Of a stretch of 12,823 bases of DNA, positions 7,013 to 12,823 are shown one piece after another; the first letter of the stretch is position 1; each line of letters opens with the position of its first letter. A program made the translations under genes and the position numbers. The DNA is taken from NCBI GenBank assembly GCA_038199755.1, contig JBBPYR010000008.1, positions 1-12,823 on the forward strand, written 5' to 3'. Origin of the DNA: JBBPYR01 sp038199755. Its GTDB lineage: Bacteria; Chloroflexota; Ktedonobacteria; Ktedonobacterales; Ktedonobacteraceae. The notes under the pieces were generated by a model. That model was not told the origin of the DNA. It saw only the letters and a program-made list of their open reading frames with translations, and made no database searches.

Positions 7013-8059
7013 TTAAATACTAGTTGTACTATCTTGTTTGTTACTATATTGCGCAGTTAACTGATATAAGCACAGAGGTGTAGGAACTTTCATTGTATCA
7101 GTAACAAATGCTCTATGCTCACTTAGTGATGGCATATACCTTGTCTGGTTTCCGTTAATTTCTATCACAATAGTACCCCCACAACAACTATCACTTAGAA
7201 ACCCTGCTGCAGGTAAATTAGTAAGGTGGCTAAAATCCGAAAAGGGAGATGAAATGCTACATTGTTTTGATAATTGCGTACACATTACATGAGCATTTGG
7301 TGCTGCTAATAGTACTCCTTGCATAATGTCTTTTCTAGGATTCTGAAAACGGTTTCTACCATGAGAAAATACTACTAATTTTGGCTGTACATGTCTGCAT
7401 AACTTAGTAGCAAAGTTTCGGCTATCAACATTTTTACCAGGAGAGCCTCCGTGATGGGGAAAAACTAATATCTGTGCTGCAATATTCTGTTGATCCTTTA
7501 AAAGATTGTCTAAACCGTTTTCATCGATATCTCCTGGTAAGAGTGCCACTCTATAGGAATCATGAACCAATCCTATTACTACAGACATAGAGTTAGAACT
7601 TTGGGTTCGGCCCTCTAAATCGTCACCGCCAACACCGCCTAAAGCTATTATAGGAGAAGGCGATAAAATCTCAATCGCTACTTGGCCAGAGGTAATTTTT
7701 TTGGAAAGCGAAGTTGTTAGTGAAGGATGAACAACTGTGCCTCTTTTTTCTGCTAAACCTAAAGCAATACGTATTCCTTTCCAAAGATTACCCTTCGCTC
7801 CCTTTTTATCTGCATCAGGATTCACATACACGTTTCGTACAAAGACCTTTTTTAATAAATTGGGCAATCCACCAGCATGATCTACGTCGGAATGTGAAAT
7901 AAGAAGATTGTCTATAGTATTAATACCTTGCCTCTCAAGCACATCAACTACAGTGGCAGATGGAGGGCAGTCAATTACAGTCACCGTGTCGGTATCTCGA
8001 AGAATTGCACAATTTCCATGCCCAATATCTAAAATGAGAAGTTCAGGAAAGTCTATCAT
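7013..8059 (-). CDS. ComEC-type metallo-beta-lactamase-fold hydrolase (possible nuclease)
   Basis: This soluble, stand-alone MBL-fold protein of the kind found at the C-terminus of ComEC is 348 aa from the ATG at 8059. Motifs are LDIGHGNCAIL (about 10-20), the metal motif SHSDVDHAGG (H56, D58, D60, H61), NSMSVVIGL then LLPGDID (D177), VFPHHGG (H202, H203), and VVFSHGRNRFQNP, which corresponds to the ComEC NxxGHP block but with Asn in place of the His. No membrane segment is present. The ATG overlaps the end of the upstream methyltransferase gene by 17 bp and has GAGGG just before it. In-frame TTG codons at 8095 and 8086 could add 12 or 9 residues. The overlap implies translational coupling. 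ComEC-type MBL domains are linked to DNA degradation, so nuclease activity paired with the methyltransferase is plausible but unproven. A hydrolase acting on a nucleotide is the alternative. The gene is AT-rich like its neighbour. Confidence 0.8.
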   Translation of the reverse strand: MIDFPELLILDIGHGNCAILRDTDTVTVIDCPPSATVVDVLERQGINTIDNLLISHSDVDHAGGLPNLLKKVFVRNVYVNPDADKKGAKGNLWKGIRIALGLAEKRGTVVHPSLTTSLSKKITSGQVAIEILSPSPIIALGGVGGDDLEGRTQSSNSMSVVIGLVHDSYRVALLPGDIDENGLDNLLKDQQNIAAQILVFPHHGGSPGKNVDSRNFATKLCRHVQPKLVVFSHGRNRFQNPRKDIMQGVLLAAPNAHVMCTQLSKQCSISSPFSDFSHLTNLPAAGFLSDSCCGGTIVIEINGNQTRYMPSLSEHRAFVTDTMKVPTPLCLYQLTAQYSNKQDSTTSI

Positions 8060-10721
8060 TTGCCCTCGGTTCCGGAGCCAATTCAATATTTTCAAAGAAA
8101 AGCTCTTCTGCCTTCCCTACTCCAACATTTACTTGAGCTAATAACCAAACATCTCGCTCCAGTTTTTCCTTTATGTTGTCAGGGACGAGAGAAACTGGCA
8201 GACGGACAATCTGATGAGGGTTCCAGTTTATTATCACAGCCTCTATAAACTTAGAATTATTGTCCTCACCAATATTTTCAATTTTGATGAGTGACGTATA
8301 AAGTCTTTTTAAAGGAGATGACCTTACTTGCGATACAGCAATAGGGCCTGGTTTTAGAGCATCACCAAAATATTCAAGAAGTTGCTGCTCGAGATGCGGT
8401 GCTAGGTCATAGGCAGCAAGTATCTCTGCATCAATCTGCCCCAATAATCCTTTACAAAGTCTCTCAAAACGCTGAGAATGATTTGGGTGTGCTTGCCACT
8501 GCTCTCGATAAGACATGTATTGTCGAACTAAAGAGATAATTAAACGTACTTGCGAGGGTCTAAGCTTAGGAATTGGTATTTGCTTAGTTGTTTCTAACTT
8601 ATTATGTTTCGTCGTATTATGGGTACTGAGAAAGGCATTGGCAACTGGTCCATTTAATATAGCAGCAATGACCTCCAATGGATATTTGCCAAGAGACCAA
8701 ACACCATGAAAATTTTGCATACATACTAAGCCTTTGTCATCAATAATTGCTGCAATAGTCCAGGGGCCTCTGCTTAAACGGATCGCATTCGTTATCACCT
8801 TTGGCTGCTCCCAAGGTAATAAAAGAACATTTGGCCTATATAACTTTTCGGGATCAACGTTAATGTAACTGAAAGACTGGGTAGTATATGGCTCAAAATC
8901 ATCTGTGACACGAGCTAAACCTGAAGCAAATCCGGCCTTCGGCACATTTGAAACAAGATCATGTTTATTTTCCTTGAAAGGGACATTATGCTGAATACCT
9001 ATATGAATATCGGCTATCTCTCCAAATTGTGGTAAATGTGCTAGGGCTTCCCAAAGAAGATGCATAGGAGTATACCAAAAATTAGGTTTAGGAGAGCGTA
9101 GTTCATGCTCAATAAAATTGTCTGGTGCTTTCATTTGCCATGTAGGCACACCTGTATGGATAAATTCTTCAAAATCTGCTTTTTTAACTAAAGCCGAACT
9201 CCATATGGGGCGAGCGGTACGTTGCCCATGTGCAAGGAGTAGCACTGTTTCCGCTTCCGAATAATGAAATGCATTATCAGGTAGCGCAATCAAAGAAACA
9301 CTATCATATAACTCTGCAATCTGTTTTCGTGCATGAAGATACATTTTACCATCTATAAATGAACGAGGAAGTACAAAACCAAGCATCTTTGGCTTATAAC
9401 TTACTATGCGATCTAAAGCTTCTACTGCCCTATTTGGCGAAAAAGTAGAGTATCCCTTTTCCATATCATCGAATACAAAAGCTTCATAGGGAGGATTACA
9501 AAGCACAACTTGCGAACGCTCTAAATAACTAGGGAGTTTAGAAGATGCAAAAAAATTTTCATTTTCAATGTGCCAACCATTAGGATTAGGATAATCAGCT
9601 AGAATTAATGAGTAACGGGCAACTTCACAAGCAAAAGCATCAACTTCCATACCAGCTAGCATTCGCACTAAATAATTATGTCTCTGCTCAATAGTAATAT
9701 CTAAAGGAAGCAAAGACCGTAGTCTTTCAAGAGCAGCAATGAGAAAAGGTGCATGTCCTGCAAAAGGTTCAAAAACATGGTCATTTACTTGTATAGGCAG
9801 ATTTTGCACAATATACTCGGCAATTGTATGATCAGTAGCATGTGTGCCGTAACTCTTGCGGGTCTCTCTACTAACAAAAGTATTTTCGTATACATACGCT
9901 AGTGCTTCAACTGAAAGATTTTGAAAGGAGAAAGCAGGTCTAATTTTTCTCCACGCCACATCTTGCACATTTACATTGCTCAATACCTCTCCAGAGGAGA
10001 TGGAATAAAAATCTTCAACTTCCTTTATGACTTCTTGCGTATTATTACTAAGCCAATTTCCCGAATGCCCTCTATCGCCTAAAAGTTTGGCTGCAATCAA
10101 TCTAAAAATTAGTCGAAATAAAGCTTTATAGGCCTTATCATCGAGCTTTTCGTCAACATACTCCTTGTAAGCTAATTCGCTCGATGCAATTGTATCTCTC
10201 AAAAGTTTATCTAGCTTCGCATAGACAAAACTCTCGAGAGTAGGCATTAAGCCCGCATCAAAAAAGTCAAGTTGAATTGCCTCTTTCCCGAACCCTATAG
10301 ATTTAGCTCGTAGCACTTTTTCAGGATTCCATACCTCTTTATGAGCTACTATAGTAGCCTCAAGCTGATCAGGTTCAATACATTCCATCAAGATAGGTTT
10401 CTCTTTGGAGCGAAATGACCAACGACAAACTTTTTGAGTTTCCGCGTGAAGGGTAAAAATTTGAGGTGCGCCAAGAGCCATATATTCCATTACTGTGTCT
10501 GGTTCATCATTGGGCGAAATAACAACACCAAAACAGGCATTACGATACGATGGAGGTTCTTGAGCAAACGCAGCAAGATTTACTGTGCGTATTTTAGAAT
10601 CATCAGTGAACACATCAACAAAACTATACTCTTGCTTAAGCAAGCTGTCCTGGTAACCTATATCACGTAATCCACTTCTAACCATTGTGAGTAACATGCT
10701 ACTACTGTATATATCGGACAT
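8043..10721 (-). CDS. N6-adenine DNA methyltransferase, large (type IIG-like architecture)
   Basis: This 892-aa SAM-dependent DNA methyltransferase is expected to methylate adenine in a specific DNA site. Visible elements are a motif-X-like SYGTHATDHTIAEYIV (290-305), motif I VFEPFAGHAPFL (316-327), and the catalytic motif IV CNPPYEAF (N409-P-P-Y412). It also has a C-terminal target-recognition-like region, with DIHIGIQHNVPF (571-582) and NKLETTKQIPIPKLRPSQV (707-725), typical of Eco57I/TaqI-class enzymes. Residues 1-290 are long, mostly helical toward the end, and I do not recognise them. Type IIG enzymes carry a PD-(D/E)xK nuclease there, but I see no clear such motif. The ATG at 10721 follows GAGGTAGG. 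The gene is followed, with overlap, by the MBL gene. Base composition is clearly lower in GC than in murT and gatD, indicating horizontal acquisition. Modification half of a defence system is likely; solitary methylase is possible. Confidence 0.85.
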   Translation of the reverse strand: MSDIYSSSMLLTMVRSGLRDIGYQDSLLKQEYSFVDVFTDDSKIRTVNLAAFAQEPPSYRNACFGVVISPNDEPDTVMEYMALGAPQIFTLHAETQKVCRWSFRSKEKPILMECIEPDQLEATIVAHKEVWNPEKVLRAKSIGFGKEAIQLDFFDAGLMPTLESFVYAKLDKLLRDTIASSELAYKEYVDEKLDDKAYKALFRLIFRLIAAKLLGDRGHSGNWLSNNTQEVIKEVEDFYSISSGEVLSNVNVQDVAWRKIRPAFSFQNLSVEALAYVYENTFVSRETRKSYGTHATDHTIAEYIVQNLPIQVNDHVFEPFAGHAPFLIAALERLRSLLPLDITIEQRHNYLVRMLAGMEVDAFACEVARYSLILADYPNPNGWHIENENFFASSKLPSYLERSQVVLCNPPYEAFVFDDMEKGYSTFSPNRAVEALDRIVSYKPKMLGFVLPRSFIDGKMYLHARKQIAELYDSVSLIALPDNAFHYSEAETVLLLAHGQRTARPIWSSALVKKADFEEFIHTGVPTWQMKAPDNFIEHELRSPKPNFWYTPMHLLWEALAHLPQFGEIADIHIGIQHNVPFKENKHDLVSNVPKAGFASGLARVTDDFEPYTTQSFSYINVDPEKLYRPNVLLLPWEQPKVITNAIRLSRGPWTIAAIIDDKGLVCMQNFHGVWSLGKYPLEVIAAILNGPVANAFLSTHNTTKHNKLETTKQIPIPKLRPSQVRLIISLVRQYMSYREQWQAHPNHSQRFERLCKGLLGQIDAEILAAYDLAPHLEQQLLEYFGDALKPGPIAVSQVRSSPLKRLYTSLIKIENIGEDNNSKFIEAVIINWNPHQIVRLPVSLVPDNIKEKLERDVWLLAQVNVGVGKAEELFFENIELAPEPRANDRLS

Positions 10722-10740
10722 AATTGCCTACCTCACAATG
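10683..10740 (-). promoter_or_regulatory. Inverted repeat bracketing the methyltransferase start codon and ribosome site
   Basis: CATTGTGAG (10683-10691) is inside the coding start and its exact complement CTCACAATG (10732-10740) lies just upstream of the ATG. In the mRNA the upstream arm includes the GAG of the GAGG ribosome site, so pairing would hide it. The loop is 40 nt, so stability is uncertain. A protein-binding operator is another reading. Confidence 0.3.
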
Positions 10741-10850
10741 AAATGTTTTTTTAATTGAAAGTATCGGATATGCCTTTGATGGCTCTAAATAAGAAAAGGA
10801 GTCGTTGAAAATAGATGTCCTTATATTCAGCTAGAGCTATTCTAATTTGC

Positions 10851-10879
10851 AGTATATCATAGAACAAGTGATCTGTACA
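10851..10879 (-). promoter_or_regulatory. Candidate promoter of the methyltransferase/MBL operon
   Basis: On the minus strand TGTACA (10879-10874; 4 of 6) and TATACT (10856-10851; 5 of 6) are 17 bp apart. Transcription would start near 10844, giving a leader of about 120 nt. The -35 box lies inside the palindrome at 10868-10894. Confidence 0.4.
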
Positions 10880-10894
10880 TGCAATGTAGATCAC
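10868..10894. promoter_or_regulatory. Interrupted palindrome, candidate operator over the -35 box
   Basis: GTGATCT (10868-10874) and AGATCAC (10888-10894) are perfect complements, and inside them ACAT pairs with ATGT after a 2-nt offset. No T tract follows on either strand, so a terminator is unlikely. The overlap with the predicted -35 of the methyltransferase promoter fits a repressor or control-protein site. The regulator is not encoded in this window. Confidence 0.4.
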
Positions 10895-10990
10895 GCCGCC
10901 GCCTGTCAAGATATTATTCGTCGTGAATCCGTTCCGTCGCGGCGTTATGCCAGGAACATACTACATCCTGAGATGCGTTTGTGAGAAGAA

Positions 10991-11033
10991 TGCACCTCAT
11001 GAGGATGCATTTGTAATGAGGTGCAGGTATACT
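10991..11033 (+). promoter_or_regulatory. 10-bp inverted repeat and -10 box upstream of the small membrane protein
   Basis: TGCACCTCAT (10991-11000) and ATGAGGTGCA (11016-11025) are perfect complements separated by 15 nt. The left arm also forms an alternative short palindrome, CCTCATGAGG (10995-11004). Two bases after the right arm is TATACT (11028-11033), a good -10 with no convincing -35, so an activator- or repressor-controlled promoter is possible. Confidence 0.35.
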
Positions 11034-11077
11034 GTTCTTAAAGAGAGAGCTTGGTAATAAACACATAAGGAGTTGTG

Positions 11078-11266
11078 ATGGATAGGCTAATTCCATTAAT
11101 TGTAATTCTACCGTTATTAGCATTTTGGCTATGGATGTTCCGGGAGATGCTTATTAATAACAACTTGCCTACTAACTCAAAGGATTATTGGACGTTGGCA
11201 TTTGTGTTTCTAAGCATCTTCGCTGCATGTTTATATTACGTCAATGAGTATAGAAGAAGGTATTAA
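11078..11266 (+). CDS. Small two-helix membrane protein, unknown function
   Basis: This 62-aa protein has two hydrophobic helices, at about residues 4-22 and 39-55, joined by a polar loop (INNNLPTNSKD) and ending in the basic EYRRRY. I do not recognise the family with certainty. The layout (helix, short loop, K..W, helix, then YY and basic tail) is reminiscent of small PLDc_N-like membrane proteins. AAGGAG (11067-11072) is 5 nt before the ATG at 11078; the in-frame GTG at 11075 is too close to the ribosome site. It is divergent from the methyltransferase operon and inside the AT-rich island, so it may be cargo of the same module or an unrelated gene. After its stop there is a T-rich stretch (CTTTTATTTTT, 11281-11291) but only a weak stem. 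Confidence 0.6.
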   Translation: MDRLIPLIVILPLLAFWLWMFREMLINNNLPTNSKDYWTLAFVFLSIFAACLYYVNEYRRRY

Positions 11267-11360
11267 CCGAGGGCTCTCTTCTTTTATTTTTGGGATGCTC
11301 AAGTCAGAATTCTATCACCATTACAACACGATCTTCACGGTGGAATCTCCCTCAAGCTAG

Positions 11361-11480
11361 CTGGGGCCGCATGGTGCCCAGGCATCTCAGGAAGTACTGG
11401 ATGTCGATGATCTGAAGTTAAAACAGCTCTATGAGTACGTTGTTTATCTAGAAGAACATATAGCGTATGATGTGTTGTAG
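11361..11480 (+). pseudogene. Possible remnant of a coding sequence
   Basis: An open frame of 39 codons runs from a stop at 11358 to TAG at 11478-11480 with no usable start codon. Its second half (VDDLKLKQLYEYVVYLEEHI) is an acidic, amphipathic, protein-like helix, unlike a random translation. It may be the last part of a gene broken by the rearrangement that split murT from gatD. I cannot assign a family. Confidence 0.22.
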
Positions 11481-11485
11481 TACTC

Positions 11486-11514
11486 TTGACGTGTAGCGAC
11501 AGATGGGGCATACT
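11486..11514 (+). promoter_or_regulatory. Promoter of gatD
   Basis: TTGACG (11486-11491; 5 of 6) and CATACT (11509-11514; 4 of 6) are separated by exactly 17 bp. Transcription would start near 11521, giving a leader of about 88 nt that contains the element shared with murT. A private promoter would explain how gatD works apart from murT. Confidence 0.45.
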
Positions 11515-11542
11515 ACGCTCATTCATGAACAATTGCGGGTAG

Positions 11543-11571
11543 TGGATGCCCACTGGCTATTGGATGCCCAC
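11543..11571 (+). repeat. 11-bp direct repeat in the gatD leader
   Basis: TGGATGCCCAC occurs at 11543-11553 and 11561-11571, 18 bp start to start. The second copy begins the element shared with murT. The first lies in AGTGG-ATGC-CCACT, a small hairpin. It could be a duplicated protein-binding site or a scar of rearrangement. Confidence 0.35.
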
Positions 11572-11591
11572 GAGGGACATCTCTACTGAGG
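11562..11591 (+). promoter_or_regulatory. gatD leader element, near-copy of the murT leader
   Basis: This contains TGCCCA, GAGGGACATC, CTAC and TGAGG in the same order as at 5285-5316, with three base changes and a 2-nt deletion. Because the murT copy is wholly upstream of the start codon, the match argues that gatD translation also begins after it, at 11609. Confidence 0.55.
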
Positions 11592-11608
11592 ATAGGACAC
11601 AAGATACA

Positions 11609-12412
11609 ATGAGCGAACAGGTCAAAGATACGGGGATGGTGCTCAAGATTGGGCACCTGTACCCCACACTGATGAGCGTTGCGGCGGATCGCGGCAACCT
11701 CTTTTCCTTCGAGAAGCGTTGTCAGTGGCGTGGCATCGCCACAACGGTCGATCAGATTTTTGTCAGGCAAACACCGGATTTTACGCAGTACGACCTGATC
11801 CTTTTTCACGGGGGCGCGGACCGCGAGATGGAGATAGCCTCGAAAGATATCCAAGCAAAAGCACCTTCGTTGCGTGAAGCTGCCGAGGCCAATGTCACCT
11901 TTCTCAGCGTCTGCGCGGGCTATCAGCTGCTTGGACACTACTATAAGCCCTTTGAGGGGCCAGAGCTAAAGGGTGTTGGCTTGCTCGATATGACCACCGA
12001 AGGTGGCGGCACGCGCTTCATGACGCACATGGCACTGGAATGCAACTTCGCGGAAACCGGTCGCCAAGTGCTGGTCGGCTACGAGAACCATAGTGGACGC
12101 ACCTATCTTGGCTCCAAAGCGCAGCCGCTGGGCAAGGTGTTGGCCGGATGGGGCAATAACGGCAAAGATGGCGGTGAAGGTGCCAGCTACAAGAATGTCT
12201 TTGGCACCTACCTGCATGGGCCGCTGCTGCCCAAAAATCCCTGGTTTACCGACTTTCTCATAAAGCGCGCGCTCGAACGCCGCTACGGAAAAGTCGAACT
12301 GCCACCCCTGGATGACACAACCGAAAACGCCGCGCACGACGCCGCCTTAAAGCTGGCAATGGAGTTCAAAGGCACCATGTCGGCGATCGAGGCAACCGCC
12401 TGGAAACGCTAA
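11609..12412 (+). CDS. gatD: Lipid II isoglutaminyl synthase, GatD glutamine amidotransferase subunit
   Basis: GatD releases ammonia from glutamine and passes it to MurT for amidation of D-Glu in lipid II at the inner face of the membrane. The 267-aa protein is a class I glutamine-amidotransferase-like domain of the CobB/CobQ type. It has KIGHLYPTLMSVAADRGN near the start, YDLILFHGGADRE, the nucleophile C102 in SVCAGYQLLG, VGYENHSGRT, and H203 in GTYLHGPLLP. The third catalytic residue is expected from MurT. Start choice: ATG 11609 has AGGA about 12 nt upstream and lies after the leader shared with murT. ATG 11546 and 11564 are in frame but inside or before that leader, and ATG 11636 would match family N-termini (MVLKIGHLYP) but has only GGGG close by. 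Base composition matches murT, not the island between them. Confidence 0.93.
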   Translation: MSEQVKDTGMVLKIGHLYPTLMSVAADRGNLFSFEKRCQWRGIATTVDQIFVRQTPDFTQYDLILFHGGADREMEIASKDIQAKAPSLREAAEANVTFLSVCAGYQLLGHYYKPFEGPELKGVGLLDMTTEGGGTRFMTHMALECNFAETGRQVLVGYENHSGRTYLGSKAQPLGKVLAGWGNNGKDGGEGASYKNVFGTYLHGPLLPKNPWFTDFLIKRALERRYGKVELPPLDDTTENAAHDAALKLAMEFKGTMSAIEATAWKR

Positions 12413-12497
12413 ACCGTATCATGTGGGGGTGGAGTGAGGTGGCGGCATGCTAATGAACTCGGTAACAGAGTGGGCAGCAGCAAAGCGCGCTGCTGGC

Positions 12498-12801
12498 TCC
12501 GTAGGGACCAGATTTATCGCGTCCAATAGACTTAAGCGGACGATTCAGTGGAGGGGACCCTTGGGTCGCCCGTGGGGTGGGGAAAACGCCCAAAAAGGGG
12601 TTGGTATCCCTGGCACGGGCGACCCAAGGGTCCCCCCCCCGCCTCGGGCGCCGCCCCCCCCCCACCGGGATCGGGCGCGTTATGTGGTGTGGGGCAAACG
12701 CCCGAAAAGGCAATGTTCCCCAGGCACGGGCGACCCAAGGGTCCCCCCCCCCCCAAGTCACCCCCCCCCCCCCCAACATAAAAGTCCGCTCAAGCCGTCT
12801 A
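12498..12801. mobile_element. Degenerate MITE-like element with two GC-rich core units
   Basis: The ends are imperfect inverted repeats, TAGACTTAAGCGGAC (12527-12541) and GTCCGCTCAAGCCGTCTA (12784-12801), preceded by TCCGTAGGGACC (12498-12509) as in the 4958 repeat. Inside, GGACCCTTGGGTCGCCCGTG (12555-12574) has two exact complements, at 12614-12633 and 12725-12744. So one core hairpin is complete, and a second unit (12684-12754) is a diverged tandem copy lacking its own left arm. The core matches the element at 2498-2581. Long C runs lie at 12632-12640, 12654-12663, 12743-12754 and 12761-12774. There are no genes here; apparent ORFs are repeat translations. The rest of the 411-bp stretch after gatD (12413-12497) shows nothing I can name. 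Confidence 0.6.
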
Positions 12802-12823
12802 CAAAAGAATATCCAAAGGAACA

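Noticed and set aside
10914..11123. 69-aa minus-strand open frame in the divergent promoter region
   Set aside because: It overlaps the small membrane protein gene and the inverted repeats, and has no ribosome site or domain.
6845..11545. Target-site duplication or attachment sites flanking the AT-rich island
   Set aside because: I compared both edges by eye. Only TTGACG with a nearby GTGTAG recurs (near 6928 and 11486), which is too short and differently spaced to be convincing.
12498..12801. CRISPR-like array at the right end
   Set aside because: There are only two diverged core units with palindromic arms, no regular spacer length and no cas genes; it is a MITE-like repeat.

Overview
The window suggests a Gram-positive-type (monoderm) bacterium with moderately high GC and many palindromic dispersed repeats. 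The best guess is Chloroflexota, class Ktedonobacteria. This is inference: it rests on the murT/gatD pair, an S11 carboxypeptidase with a very long charged cytoplasmic tail and an LGFP-like tail, and GC-rich inverted-repeat elements carrying a GGGCGACCCAAGGGTCC-type core. No marker gene settles it.

Layout. (1) 57-2297, minus strand: a two-gene operon of a nitrilase-superfamily amidase followed by a glutamine-synthetase-family ligase, with its own promoter and a 20-bp palindrome after it at the window edge. (2) 2298-2928: intergenic, holding a ~220-bp MITE-like inverted-repeat element, an orphan terminator-like hairpin and a promoter for the next gene. (3) 2929-4917, plus: a membrane-anchored D,D-carboxypeptidase-like protein (peptidase S11). 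(4) 4918-5323: a REP/BIME-like inverted repeat, a partial second copy and the murT leader. (5) 5324-6844, plus: murT, closed by a good intrinsic terminator. (6) About 6930-11480: a visibly AT-rich island (hand-counted 60-base lines give 32-37% GC, against 63% for one line in murT). It holds an N6-adenine DNA methyltransferase (892 aa) and an overlapping ComEC-type metallo-beta-lactamase-fold protein in one minus-strand operon, a divergent 62-aa membrane protein, several inverted repeats around the divergent promoter region, and a possible ORF remnant. (7) 11486-12412, plus: gatD with its own promoter. (8) 12413-12823: a degenerate MITE-like element with two GC-rich core units and four long C tracts.

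How the genes fit together. MurT and GatD form one enzyme that amidates D-glutamate of lipid II, and their genes are usually adjacent. Here a methyltransferase/MBL cassette lies between them, and gatD appears to have a separate promoter. A ~30-nt leader just upstream of murT is repeated almost exactly upstream of gatD, so the two halves may still be controlled together. The S11 carboxypeptidase upstream belongs to the same cell-wall theme.

The most interesting candidate system is the methyltransferase + MBL pair, which looks like an unconventional restriction-modification or defence module. A palindrome overlaps the -35 box of its predicted promoter, and no regulator, integrase or transposase gene is visible in the window.
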